A DNA stretch of 64,000 nt, from NCBI GenBank assembly GCA_905250075.1, contig CAJNOP010000044.1, positions 925,624 to 989,623 on the forward strand, read 5' to 3'. The position numbers and the translations under genes were made by a program. The stretch is from Rotaria sp. Silwood1 (Eukaryota; Rotifera; Eurotatoria; Philodinida; Philodinidae). The notes beneath the pieces were generated by a model. That model did no database searches. It was not told the DNA's origin and worked only from the letters and a program-made list of their open reading frames with translations. This document shows positions 49,080 through 61,494 of this stretch, one piece after another (the first letter of the stretch is position 1; the number at the start of each line of letters is the position of its first letter).

Positions 49080-50662
49080 TTATAAATTTCTATTACCAGA
49101 ATATTGTCCTTGGTCCATCGCTTCAGTATTCGGTTGATGACCATTTTGATGTTGCTTGTGTTCCATGGAATGCGGCATTTGACCAGCTTGTAACATAGCT
49201 TTCAATCTTTCGACTTCTTCTATTGATTTAGCTTCCAAAATAGCTTTCTAAAAGTTTATTAATATTAATTTTAGAAACATAAAAAAAGAAAGAAATGCAA
49301 ACTTTGATAGCATCAGCATCCTTCTTAGTCATTCGTGGTGCTTGTTGTTGTTGTTGTTTAGCTAATTCTCCACCAGGTACAAATGTATTAGCTCCCTTTT
49401 GTTTTTTCTTCGCTTTATCGGCAGATTTGGATTTATAGAGTTTACGAGCTGCTTCACGTTCCTAAAAGATTAAAAAAAAACACGTTATTTGATGAAGTAG
49501 AAATGAAAAAAACAAATACCTTCTGGGTAACTCGATTATAATCAAGTGTTCGTATATTAGGTAACGTGTGAATAACATACAGACGATAATCCTTTTTCAT
49601 AGCAATCGGATTTCGAGCAAAACTAGAAAAAAACATGAAATCATCGTTTTATTCTTCTTTATTCAACAAAGAGTTTTACCTGACATGAGTCAGTTTAGAT
49701 AATGTTGCAAGTGGATCAATATCAGATAATTCTTGCAACATATTATTATTAAGCATTAGTGTATCTAAATTTGCGATATATTCTTGTAGATTTTCAGCGA
49801 TACGTCTAAAATAAATAAAAAGAATCTGATCGATTTTCACTCTAGATAATTACTTAAAAATATACAGAAAACTGTTGAAAAGTATACATTGTTAGCTTTG
49901 CTATCCAAAAGTCGAATTCAGCTGTCCTAAAAGTTATTCGGAACCGTAGTTCCGATTCAATTCTCAAAAGCCTCATGTAGAATCAAAACTGTCAAATTAT
50001 TAGATAAACACATCAAATTTAGATGTATTTTGAGAAATTTTCACTCTTAAATTATTGAAATTAAAGACAAAACATATTTCAATACTTAGATGAACCAATG
50101 TTATACACTATATACTGATATATTTGATCTCAAAAGTAACACAAATCAAGATTTCTTGATATAAATTGAAGAGTTTTTTCTGTCTATCTGATGACTTAAT
50201 ATCTCCAAAGTCGTTTTTTTTTCATAATTTCGATTGCAAGAAATTTTAAAAGATCGATTCCAATTCACGTTTTTGTTTTAGGACTCGTCTATGAATAAAA
50301 CAATACGCATCCCATTCAAAACAAGTGAAGTTTTAACTATAAGTAAATTTCCTTAAAATAAAATCTTCTTACGCTATATGATTATTTGCAAGATAAAGTG
50401 TTTTTAATTTTGGTAAAAATGGAAAACCATCAAGTTTACGTAAATCATTATTCGTAAAATCAATTGTATCAAATTGATTTAATGTTGCACCCAAATTTTC
50501 AATAACAGGAATCTTTAAATCTAAATATCCATAATTAAAATAAATCAAATAAAATTATCTTTTTTTTGTTTTTTATTTACCGCGTAAACTTAATTCATAT
50601 TGACCGACAGGATTAAGATATTGAGGAGCTGCTTCAATCACTTCAGGAGTAAGACGACCCAT
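49080..50662 (-). CDS. SNRPA1: U2 small nuclear ribonucleoprotein A'
   Basis: U2A' binds U2B'' and U2 snRNA stem-loop IV within the spliceosome. Six exons on the minus strand: 50662-50581, 50520-50373, 49805-49680, 49622-49520, 49461-49303, 49247-49080; 786 nt, 261 residues (human 255). The start MGRLTPEVIEAAPQYLNP matches the family. Leucine-rich repeats follow (IPVIENLGATLNQFD, LRKLDGFPFLPKLKTLYL, LATLSKLTH), then the cap FARNPIAMKKDYRLYVI. The C-terminal part is Lys-rich, with a short Gln run not in human, and keeps the conserved EEVERLKAMLQAGQMP. It lies 132 bp downstream of the ACAD9-like stop on the same strand. A TTTTTCAG acceptor-like site lies 45 nt before the start codon. Confidence 0.96.
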
Positions 50663-50794
50663 AATATGATTAGTTTTTTTTTTTTCTTTAGAACAAATTA
50701 ATCAATCTGAAAAACTGAGATATATTAGAAAAAGAAAACAAAAACACTTTCAATTTCCTATCCATTGAAAAAGAAAAACAAATGTATAAAAAAT

Positions 50795-53700
50795 TCAATA
50801 TGTTCGTTCCAATGGTGTTGTTATTGGATAACCTTTAGCTATGAGCATCTAAGTAATAAAAAAATCAAAATAGGTAAGTTTTAATTTGTTAATAAAATAA
50901 AATTCTTACTCGTTTAGCTAAATGTTGTAAATGTTCATCACCTGTTTTATAACCATGTTCATGAATTTCTTTAGCTAATTTATCAATTCTTAAACGTGCA
51001 TGTTTACAATAAAGAAAAGTCATTTCAGTTTCATGTTCACAATTTTTTAAACCAATTGAATATGCACGTGATGAACGACCTAACATTGCTGTCATTGCAA
51101 AAATTTCCATTACTATTTCCGATAAACGTCTTAAATATAATTGATTATCAATTATATCACGACCAGATTTTGTTAAAGTTTCTTTGGTTACATTTCGTAA
51201 AACAAATACACAATATTCTAAATCTTTTGCGGGAATACCTAAAGATGGATGAACCTAAATAAATAAAGAAAAACAAAAAAAAAAGTTAATTATATCAAAA
51301 TTTTTTTTGATTCCTTTTATAACTATTTACTTTTTCCCATAGATCATGTTTAAAGGTAAATGGTGCACGCATTGCTTGTGCTTGTGCAGTCCAACCAGTT
51401 AATAAATGTCGTAATTTAGTTCCAGGAAAATGAATTGGATTTCGAATTTTTCGTACAAAATCATGAATAACTGTACTAACACTCATTACACCTTCCCATG
51501 CTGTTAATAAACGTAAAACATCATTTGGTACATCAAACATTGACCATGGACGTATATCACGAAGATATTGTTCAACTGGATGACCAATTTCAATACCTTC
51601 AACACCAAATATTTCAAGACAATCATTTGCTATACGATATAAACGATCTGTAGCAAAAATTTTTGTTAATGCTGATTCAATTGATATAACTGGCATTGAA
51701 AATGAATCAAGTATACCACTTGTTAAATATGTCATTGATTCCATTGTATATGTATCAATTTCCATATGAAATAAACGTTTTTGAATTAAACCTTGATCCA
51801 TTAATTTACGACTAAATGATTCACGTTGAATTGCTCGTTCAGATGCTAATTGAATTAAACGTTTACCAACACCAACACACATACCTAAAATTTTCAATAA
51901 AAATTAAAAATAATTATTTTTCTTCTGGATTCGTAAACAATGAATTTAATAGAAGTTGAGAAGACGAATATTCAGTGTCGAAAATTTAAGCCAGAAAGAA
52001 ATGATTAACGTTGCAACAAATGTTTATGAAATCTTATTTTCACACCTCATTGAGATATTCTAACTCATATTAATTCAATTGTGGATAATATTTTATTGTA
52101 ATTATCATCGTTTTGGTTCTCTTCTTTGCTTCACATTATTCTGTTCAACACGTAGTACAAAAGAGATTTTCATATATATCTGTAAAAATTCATTTAAGGT
52201 CATACGTTGATAAACTTCAATTTAAATTCTACTAGCATAATCAGAGATGAATATTTTTAAAATATAATGAAAAATACAAAGATTTTCATATGGAAAAGAA
52301 TTGGTAACTAGTATTTATAATATTAATTGCTGCGAATGAAGGAGGTTTTTGCTTTGACAAAAAAAAAGACTCGATATGTTTTCTAACCTGAAAGAGTTGT
52401 TCGTACATAACCATGTAAATTTCTAAGTATGTTTAATCCTTCACCAAGTTGTCCTATTAAATGATGTACAGCATTAACTTTAACATCTTTAAATTCAATA
52501 TGTGTTAAACCGAGACCACGTAAACCAAGTGTTGATACTGGTGGTGATATATTAACACCAGGCATATCACGATGAACAAGAAAAAATGAAAAACGATCAT
52601 CATAATCATCGGATGTATGACGTTCTTTTGTTTTACAATAAACAAGAAATACATTAGCATTAAGTCCATTTGTAATCCACATCTTTTTTCCATTAATAAT
52701 ATATGTATTTGGATCTGTATCACTTACAGTTGCTGTTGTTTCAATATTTCGTATATCACTACCACTATGTGCTTCTGTTATACAGGCTGTTGCTATCATA
52801 TTACCTTTAGCCATTTCAGGTAAATAATAACGTTGTTGTTCATCCGTTCCATAAACAAGTAAACCTTAATTATATTAAATATTTAAATTTCAATAAAAAG
52901 AAAAAAAAGAAAAAGAAAACTTACTTCTAACTCCGTATTCTGTATGTGCTAATAATTGAGTAGTAATAGTTGGACTAACAGCTAATTCTTCAAACATACG
53001 TACAGATAATTGACTATTCAAACTAAGACCATCTAAACATGAATAATTAAAATTTAATAAAGAAAAAAAATAATAATAATAATTCTTACTAAATTCTTCT
53101 GGTATAATTAATCCATGTAATTTTAATTTACACATTTCTTTATAAATATCTTTATCAATATGATTATCACGTTCGATTTTATTTCGATCAATTGAATCAG
53201 TAAATTTTTTTAAACGTTCACATAATGTATTCATTTGAGTTGATTCAGCTTTAGTTAATAATTCTGGATATGTTAATATATCTCGATCAAATTCTCCATT
53301 AAATACAATAGTCATATATTGGGTGTTTGTTGAATCAACTGTTAAACGTTCTTTACGACGTAAAACATCTAATTCATCTTTATATTCATATTCTAAGCCT
53401 TCTTCTTCTAAACGTGGACGATCTTTGCGTGTAGTTATGGATTCTTCAGATGTGGGACGAACTTGTTCGATTATTTCTTTGTTTGGTTTTGTTGTATTTG
53501 ATCTTCAAATTTGAAAATCAGAAAAAAAAATTACATTCTAACTATCAATAAATTTTACAAAGGATCACAGAAAATCTATTGATGTTATTTACAAACACTG
53601 TCCTGGATGGATATGAATGTTCAAAATTACACTACGGTTTTCGAAATTTTATTTTATGCGAAAAAGTCATTCACTTAGTGTGTTTTTGTTTCTAAAATTC

Positions 53701-54853
53701 GAACAATTTCACTAACGAGGGAACATTCTCAAGTGTCCCATCGTTTTTGAGTTCGGACTCTATGCATAAGGTAGATCCCAGTGATGTATGAAAAACCCCA
53801 GAAGAATAAGTGCCCTTAAGCCTTCTGTCTAGAGTTATAGGCTTTCGTGGGATATTATTGATTTTTGGGACTTTAATATCTCAGGAATAAAACATTCTTT
53901 TGAGCTGAAATTTTCAGCGTATTCTACTCACAAATAGATCTATTTGTGGGCAAAATCTTAGGTCGAAATACCATCATTTGATTTGTCGGTATTTACCATG
54001 CCAAAGGCTAAAATTTCGGTAAAATGCCTATAACTCTAGACAGAAGGCCTAAGGGCACTTATTCTTCTGGAGTTTTTCATACATCACTGGGATCTACCTT
54101 ATGCATAGAGTCCGAACTCAAAAACGATGGGACACTTGGGAATGTTCCCTCGTAAGTATATGTTTGCCTGTTGCTGAAGATGCTGTCATGGAGTGTAGCG
54201 TTTGTGCCAAACGTCATAATCATGGATACATACATGAGTGATTTTTCCATCACGATAATACATGTTCACTTTTTTGATGACGTCGTATAGCTTATTATCA
54301 TTTGTAGATGGATTTTGATTAAAAAGGAATTCTTTTAGTAAAAGAAAATATATCGCTTACTTTTCTGTGACCTATTCTCAGATACAATAAATTGCTTAAT
54401 TATAATCGAACTGATTTTCACTAAGTCCGACTACTCGAGTGAATTGCAGAATACTACTTAAAAACGATTTGTTTATCTCATATTGAAAGAAAAATTGTTC
54501 ACATACAGTTTTCTTTAAAAGATAAGACATCTTTAATTAAATTCGTGTTACTGATGAATACAGAAACGTGAACTAGGTGTTATTAACAAGTAAATAAGCT
54601 ATTGAAGATTCTCAAGTTTTTTACTAAAATGATGAAAAATTCTTATTAAATATAATTGACATTCGTTTGAAAAAATTCAAACATGAATTCGAAAACTATT
54701 CGACTATCTCTCACATCTAACAATTATTTTTGAAGAATTAACTATCAGTATAAGCAATACATCATATCTTTCTACAGAAACTTACATAAATCGATTTATA
54801 TGTAGATTTGCATATGATCGTCGAATCCAAGGTAAAAATCTCAGTGTTTGCAT
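50795..54853 (-). CDS. ACAD9: ACAD9/VLCAD-like acyl-CoA dehydrogenase, catalytic Glu replaced
   Basis: This belongs to the very-long-chain branch of mitochondrial acyl-CoA dehydrogenases. ACAD9 is best known as a complex I assembly factor. Seven exons: 54853-54786, 53502-53090, 53032-52925, 52864-52388, 51884-51331, 51254-50910, 50848-50795; 2019 nt, 672 residues. The N-terminus (MQTLRFLPWIRRSY) looks like a mitochondrial presequence. FAD/substrate-domain motifs are present: TEAHSGSD, MWITNGLNANVF. MESMTYLTSGILD is close to ACAD9, as are the C-terminal VHPSLG and the end PLERTY (human PLDRTC). The family's catalytic stretch FEGTNEILR reads FDVPNDVLR here, so the base Glu is Asp and the Gly-Thr is lost. 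I infer weak or no dehydrogenase activity and a structural role. Intron 1 (1.28 kb) contains a foldback MITE. VLCAD is the alternative. Confidence 0.88.
53716..54152. mobile_element. 437-bp foldback MITE (CGAGGGAACATTC family)
   Basis: Left arm CGAGGGAACATTCTCAAGTG, GAGTTCGGACTCTATGCATA, GGGATC-type and AGAAGAATAAGTGCCCTTA motifs recur inverted on the right, ending GAATGTTCCCTCG. TAA flanks both ends (53713-53715, 54153-54155). Its termini match the element at 18708, but the inner arms differ. It is inside intron 1 of the ACAD9-like gene. No ORF. Confidence 0.88.
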
Positions 54854-54929
54854 GTTTTCTTCTTAAATGAAATCTAAATTAATATTTTTTCATCTATAAC
54901 AGAAAAAAAAAAGAAAATTCAATTAATAT
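54854..54929 (-). promoter_or_regulatory. 76-bp intergenic spacer with acceptor-like site
   Basis: Between the HtrA2 stop and the ACAD9-like start. On the minus strand a poly-T tract is followed by CTGTTATAG, with AG ending at 54894, leaving 40 nt before the ATG. The space is too short for an ordinary promoter plus a 3' UTR. Rotifers use spliced-leader trans-splicing, so this may be a trans-splice acceptor in a polycistronic unit. Confidence 0.45.
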
Positions 54930-56265
54930 CTATTCGAAAGATTCGGGTGTCACTGTAATATTAAATACAAGTCCATTATTTCGAACAACTTTTAAATTTA
55001 ATGTTTCATCTTCTTGAACATGTTTAATAAGATCGGCACTTGTTTCAATATCATGTCCATTAACTTGAATAATAATATCGCCAGGTTGAAGACCAGCACG
55101 TTGTGCAGTTGAATCTAACATAACACCAGCAATATAAACACCTTTATCTATTGAAAATGTCATTGGCATACGATAACGCATTTCTTCAATAATTTGTGGT
55201 GTTAATGAAAACATTTTAATACCTAAATAACGTGTTTGTTGACGATTTTTTGTTGATAATATTTGTTTTGATGTTGATTGTTTTAATTTTTTCTTTTCAA
55301 TATCAGCTAAAAATAATTTTGCATAATTAATTGGTAATGAAAATGATATTCCTGTCATTGCTTTCATTGAATTAATACCAATAACTTGTCCATCAAGATT
55401 AACAAGTGGACCACCACTATTACCACCTGTTATCATACAATCTGTTTGAATATAATTTATATTACGTCCAAATAAACCTAATTCACTACTTGTTCGACCA
55501 ACATTTGAAACAATACCAGCTGTTACAGTATTTGATAATGCTAATGGACTACCAACAGCAATACAATGTTCACCAGCACGTATTTTATCTGAATCACCTA
55601 ACGTTAAATAAGGTAATTTTTGTTGTTTTGAATCAATTTGTACAACAGCTAAATCTGCAACCATATCCACTACATAAATAACAAATAAATATCATCAAAG
55701 TTAAGTCGACAACACAAAAAAAAAACGAATTTTTATTTTTCGTACCATATTCAACAGTTCCAGTAAATCGTTGTCCATCAGCTAATTTAATTTTAACATT
55801 TTTTCTATTACGTACAACATGTGCATTTGTTAATATAAGTCCTGTTTCATTAATAATAAAACCTGAACCATTTGTTGTACCTATTGATGAATTAAAATGT
55901 CCAAAATATGGTATTGGTTCAAGATCAACTTCAATATGAACAACAGCCGGTGCAACATGTTCAACAACATCAGCTATAAAATTATATTGTTTTGAATATG
56001 GAATTTTTTCAATTAATGGTGTTTGATTATCAACTATTAATGGACCTTTTGGTGTTGAAGGTATTGATTCATTTTTTGATAAAGCATAAAGACGATAACG
56101 ATTATAAATTTCATATAAACTTAAAGAACCTGTTGCAAAAAGAAGACTAAATGGTATAGATGAATTAATTTTATTAGAATATTGTTCATTTTTAGTTGAT
56201 AATAATGGAAAATAAAATGATGAATATTTTTGATGACTTAAAAGAATTCTTGCAAAACGATACAT
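54930..56265 (-). CDS. HTRA2: HtrA2/Omi-like mitochondrial serine protease
   Basis: HtrA2 is a trimeric quality-control protease of the mitochondrial intermembrane space. Two exons on the minus strand, 56265-55746 and 55669-54930; 1260 nt, 419 residues. I chose the ATG at 56265; the frame is open a little further upstream but only with a non-ATG start. The N-terminus (MYRFARILLSHQKYSSFYF) suits a presequence, and residues about 37-55 are a hydrophobic anchor. The trypsin-like domain holds the full triad: His149 in TNAHVV, Asp179 in DMVADLAVV, Ser258 in GGNSGGPLV. VIGINSMKAMTGISFSLP follows. A single PDZ domain covers about 320-415 (AGLQPGDIIIQVNGHDI). Relatives have DAAINFGNSGGP before the Ser; here it is DCMITGGNSGGP. 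I did not identify the IAP-binding N-terminus of the mature form. Confidence 0.95.
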
Positions 56266-58137
56266 TATTACTGTGGTCCTTCTTAACACATATAAAAACA
56301 GACAATCAATTCGTATTGTTTCAAATATTTAACCAATCAAATAAATAGATTAATATTTCATTTGATTGGTTAATAAAACGACAAACTGACAATGTCTATA
56401 GATACAAATTTTCTTTGCATTATATTTAACTTAGCAATGAATGAAAATAGATTTTTATGTTCATTAATAATATTTTTATTGCAAAAAAAAAACAGATATT
56501 TCATCAAGTATTATATATAACATTTATTAATTATATTCAAACAACAGAAGCCAAAAGGAAAAGTAATCCAATGACGTATAAAATAAGAGAAGATACTCAA
56601 CAATGTTGTTATGAAAAAAGTTATTAATAAACTTGAAAAATTTAAACTTCAACTGAAACTTATTCCTGAATATAAGCCAGAAAGAAGAATTTCCACAGTA
56701 AATTGAGTAAGGATAAACAAAAAAAGATGAGGCACTATTTTTTAAAAACAAAATTTCCTTTGTTTTTAGTGTTCGAAAATGTTCATCCATTCAATCAATA
56801 TCTAAAGAAATGATGTATCATTGAATATTAACTCATGATTGAGTTAAACATAAGTATTCACAAGAAATAATATTTATTTTGCATACATTCAAATCTCAAG
56901 AAAATGTACTTGAATATTTCAAAATTGAAAGTGAAGAGCTTTATGAATAAACTTTACAAGTAAGAATAAACAGATTAATTCAAAAGATTCACATATCTTA
57001 TTAAAACTATCTTGTGTAATTATGTAAATATTATTACTGTAATCTATAGCACAACTTGTAGATAGTAATGTTTTTTTAAAAGTTTTCGAAGATAATTAAT
57101 CTTTTTTTGTAAAATACTTATCTAAAAGTAGTATTGAAGAGTAAGAATAATTAATTATTCGATCTTCTATCCCCAATGGAAGCATAGAAGAAGCCACACA
57201 ACAACAACAAAAACATGTCAATGTTTGTGATAAAATGTTTTTAACAAAGCTTTTTTTAATAAAAAAAAGTAAATATTTTCTTTGTAGCACCTTATTTATG
57301 CTCTATTACATGAGATATTATTGAATTTGATTGAGTGTCATACTACTGTGAAAATTCATAGGGATCTTTCAAAAGTCATGAAAAACACCGGAGTAGTGAT
57401 TTTCTATCTCTTTTATTGTCGATCTGGAGACTAATTCAATGCTACATTAGTATGAAGCATAATTGACTTTAAGATAGCTGTTCTCTGCTCTTCTTTCATA
57501 TTGAGTAAAATATATTGTGAATAACATCGTTTTTCTTTTCATCAACAAAGATACAATGTATATTATAAAAAGAAAAAAATTTGTTTGTTTTTTAAATATT
57601 CATTCAGTTTCGTTTTGTTTATAATAATCTGAACAAGCATGTAAGAGACAGATAGAAAAACAATTGCATAGAGTGTTTTCGTTTTCTCATAGGCAAACTT
57701 GTTGTGTTATCGTTTTATTATAATTTGAAGGTATTATTATAGGTAATTCAACAAATAGTATGCAAGAAAAAAAAAAGACAGTCTATTATTGCAAAATTCG
57801 TTTGAACTCTAACGATGTTTTTCTTTTTTACATAATCAGTGTTTCACATATTTCTTATAATCTTACAGAGTGAAAATACGAAGCCAAATTAAAACCTATG
57901 TAATTCAAAATGTGCAACAGCTTTTAATGGCTTCGTTTTGTAGTGCAAAGTTTGTTCTACAATGTGTACTTTTTACTTTGATATTTTATCTTGCATGACA
58001 GATTTTTAAACTTTTGTATTTTTACAAGTAGTTTTTTGAAACAGCGAAATGTTGATTTCCATAGAAATTACTTCCTCAGTAGAAACGTATAGATAATATT
58101 TCACTTATCGTAATACCTCATTTTGTAAAAAAACTCA
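56266..58137. other. Intergenic, divergent HtrA2 to small plus-strand gene
   Basis: AT-rich, no exon chain or structured element recognised. It should carry the promoter for the HtrA2-ACAD9-U2A' run. Confidence 0.55.
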
Positions 58138-58627
58138 ATGCTCTACGATAATCTTGAATCGATGATGTTCCAAGACAAACTACGTAAAGTAAGGACTGTG
58201 TTAAAAAGTATCATTTTGCTGTGTACAGACATAGTTTTGAACTTTTTGATAAAATTTACTGATAGTTGTTCAATGTTATTTCTTCAAAAGAAAAATTTGA
58301 ACATGTATTCGAAAATATCAAAATCTTCTCTTTCAAATTAACTGCTTCTGGCTCCAAGCAGTTGTGTTTTTTTTTTCAAGCAAAATATGAACAAATATTG
58401 TATGCTAAGATTTTCTAATCAGATATTGATTCTTGAATATTTTAAATAAATTTTAGATTGATACTAAAACAATACTATTTGGTCGTCATGAATCTCTTTA
58501 CAGTTTGCCAAATACAAATTATGATACGTCAGATGATGATGATTATTTTAAAACAGCGATTTATTTTATGAAAGATTTCGGTGTAGGTTTTATGGGAGAG
58601 ATGAAAACAATGGAATGTCAAAAATGA
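58138..58627 (+). CDS. Small unknown two-exon gene
   Basis: Exon 58138-58188 ends at a GTAAGG donor; exon 58457-58627 follows TTTTAG. Joined in phase 0 they give 73 residues: MLYDNLESMMFQDKLRK, then a segment with LFGRHESLYSLPNTNY, an Asp run (DTSDDDDYF), and FMKDFGVGFMGEMKTMECQK. No family recognised and no signal peptide. Codon use resembles neighbouring genes. AATAAA follows near 58681. It could also be the 3' end of a longer gene whose upstream exons I missed. Confidence 0.4.
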
Positions 58628-59022
58628 ACAGAAATTCAAGCTGAACGACATGTGAAAAAAAGAAGCCAAAATCGAAGAAAAATAAATAATTTAATAAAAT
58701 GGATAGTTGTTTTTGTTTTCTTTTGGATAAATCAATTCAGTAATCAGATAGTTATTATAGTAGTGCAATTTAAAGTGAAAGCACTAGCTAAATATATTTT
58801 AATATTAAAAAAAAAGTTTTTCTGACTTGTACTTAAACAATAACTTGTATTCTTAACTGGTAATAATGATAAAAAAAAAATAAGCTAAACATTGATTTGT
58901 TTATCAGTGAGGTATGCAGACCTTTTTTTTTCTAATTTCATAATAAATAAACAAAAGAAAAAAAAACCATTGCAGTTGATTTCGTTTTAGATAACTTAAA
59001 AGGGACTTAGGTTATATTAAGA
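58628..59022. other. Intergenic upstream of STPG1
   Basis: About 400 bp, AT-rich. A pyrimidine-rich tract ending TTCGTTTTAG lies 32 nt before the STPG1 ATG and resembles a splice acceptor. Nothing else seen. Confidence 0.5.
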
Positions 59023-60647
59023 ATGACGGTTTCTGGAACGGATAGTGTTGCCAAAGGACAAGTATCACAAAGATCTAAACATTTACAACCTGAAGGAAGC
59101 AAAGTTCATCGAGGTAAATTGAAACAAATTAACCAGTTTTATTCGAATACTTTTCTTATATAATTAGAATTTAGCTTTCGAAGATAAAGTTAGTATTCTT
59201 GCTTTGCTCTCTTTCTCTATGTGCAAGCTCGAATAGTGTTCTAATTGGAATTATGATAAAAAAATCGCTTGAATTTTTCTCTATTTCACTTCTATATTTC
59301 TTTCATATATTATTAAAGGATTCACTATTTATGCAACGGGTACTCCATCGATTCCATCTCGTTATTTAACTATTACTTCAAGTAATAGTGAAAAACAAGG
59401 TTTTCACCAAACTGCTAAACGTTTTCAACATGATCTAGTATGTTCTAGTTTTATTTTTCTAAATGATTATTATTTAACTTGTATAGAACTTTACACCTGG
59501 TCCTGGTCAATATCAAACAGTACAATCATTAGATAAACAATTAGAAAGAACTTCAGATTCAAAGAAAGGCTCTGGTAGTTTTGCTTCAAAAGTATTCAAC
59601 ATTCTTTTTCCTTTTTCCTAGTTTATACATATTTTTTATCGATACATAGAGTCAACGAGAAAGTTATATAAATCGATTAGCAAATTTTCCAGCACCGACA
59701 TCTTATAATATTCCAGGGGTATTTAGTTATGAACAACATGGTTTTAATAGATCAAAATATTCCAGTATGTTTCAAAAACCAATTGCTGAACGACCTTTAT
59801 CACCTAAATCACACATTCCAGCTCCAAATCAATATGATGTTAATAAAGTTTTTCTTTTGTTTTATGTTATTTTATTTCAAATCTTTATTTTCTTAATAGA
59901 TTGATCAAGGTTTGAAAACAATAACTAAATCAAATAATGTTACAGCTCAAGCTGCTTTTCGATCACATACAAAAAGATCTGCTGCAACTCATAAATATTT
60001 TAATACACCTGCTCCAGGTATATATTATTATGTTTTCTTTTGTAAGAATAAAATAATCGGCCAATTCGAATATATACTTAAGGTGCATATAATTTGAATG
60101 ATTCAGCAACACGATTATTAGCACCTATTCATCAATCAAGTTTTAAATCAACTTCGAAACGTGATACATTTAGCGTTCAATCAGCTAGTGATGTATATTA
60201 AAAACTATCATCAATATCCATACAATCTGAATTATTATGTTTTTTTTTAAGCTACCAGGTCCAGCTGATTATCGACCATTTGAAAAAATAATGGAAGAAC
60301 CTCATCGACAAGTACTTCCGTATGTTTCTAAACTGTAAAAGTTTCTTTTTTTTCTTTCAATGAGAATAATTTATTATTTAAGACGTCATCATTATTTGAC
60401 TATTTCTGCTCCAGCTATTCCACCTCCTCCTGAAGCTCCATATCCTGGTCCAGGTGCTTATGATCTTCGTGATTTTAAAGAAGTTGAAAAAAAATATATG
60501 TCATCAGCTGCATTTGTTTCAAGTACAAGTCGTTGGGCTATTGATGCAAGTACGTCAGGTGAACGACCTGGTCCTGGTTCATATACACCACGTGTACCAA
60601 CTAAACAATCCTTTAATTTTAATTTTGAGCGAAAATGGATTTCATAG
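59023..60647 (+). CDS. STPG1: Sperm-tail PG-rich repeat protein 1-like
   Basis: STPG proteins carry Pro-Gly-rich SHIPPO-type repeats found in sperm tails and other ciliary structures. Human STPG1 is also called MAPO2 and linked to apoptosis signalling. Eight exons: 59023-59113, 59319-59437, 59487-59591, 59650-59838, 59900-60017, 60083-60192, 60252-60319, 60383-60647; 1065 nt, 354 residues. The repeat cores are visible in order: TPGPGQYQ, APTSYNIPG, APNQYDV, TPAPGAYNL, LPGPADYRPF, YPGPGAYDL and RPGPGSYTP, spread over the whole length. The start was chosen at the first ATG after an acceptor-like TTTTAG. PSMD9 follows 184 bp downstream on the same strand. Confidence 0.88.
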
Positions 60648-60831
60648 AAATCATTGATAAGTTTCGTCTGTGATTGATTTATTTATTCTCATTGCATGAC
60701 ATTATTTTTTCTTTTATTATAATATTTATCTCAATTGTATGATAATGTATTTTTTTTAGAATGAACTTTTGATTTTTTTGTTTTTTGTTTATTTTTAATT
60801 GCACGATTTTTGCTTTTATTTATAGATAAAT

Positions 60832-61494
60832 ATGAATCGTGAAGGATTACTTGAATTGATGAAACAAAAAGATGATATTGAAAAAGAATTAAATGATTTA
60901 GCAAATGAACTTAAATTACAAAATAATGTTGGAATGACAGAAGAACTTGTCGATAAAGAAGGATATCCAAGGTAAAGAAAAATTTGTTGAACGTATCTTT
61001 TGTCGTGATAAACAATTATTTTTTTTTTCTGTTTAAGAAATGATATTGATCTTGTTCGAGTACGTCAAATAAGACAACGCGTTATCTGTTTACAAAATGA
61101 TCATAAAGCATTGATGAAACAAATCGAAGCGGGTCTCATACAAGTTCATGAAAATAATCCTTCGAATACTACTGAATCAATAACGACAGCTCCTATCAAT
61201 GCCAGTTTACCTCACAAAGAACCATTTTTACGTGTTGATATTGTTAGTACTCAATCACCTGCTGAAATAGCTGGTCTTCATGTTGGTGATCTTATTTGTC
61301 GTATTGGTACCATACGTAAAGATAATTTTCGTACAATACAAGATGTTGCATCACTTGTCAACAATAGTGAAAATCGTTCAATTACATTACTTGTTCAACG
61401 TGCTAATACAAAAGAACAACAAACATTAACATTAATACCAAAAAAATGGTCTGGCAATGGTTTATTAGGATGTAAATTAACACCATTGAGTTGA
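60832..61494 (+). CDS. PSMD9: 26S proteasome assembly chaperone PSMD9 (p27/Nas2)
   Basis: PSMD9 is a chaperone that binds the Rpt5 ATPase during assembly of the proteasome base and leaves before completion. Two exons, 60832-60971 and 61038-61494; 597 nt, 198 residues (human 223). Residues 1-100 are a helical coiled-coil region with the Nas2 motif LVDKEGYPRNDIDL and VRQIRQRVICLQNDHKAL. Residues about 112-190 are a PDZ-like domain (VDIVSTQSPAEIAGLHVGDL) and the end is GLLGCKLTPL. TTTATTTATAG lies just 6 nt before the ATG, a splice-acceptor-like site that could take a spliced leader. Confidence 0.95.

Noticed and set aside
55406..55681. Plus-strand ORF of 91 codons
   Set aside because: It is antisense to a confident HtrA2 exon and low in complexity.
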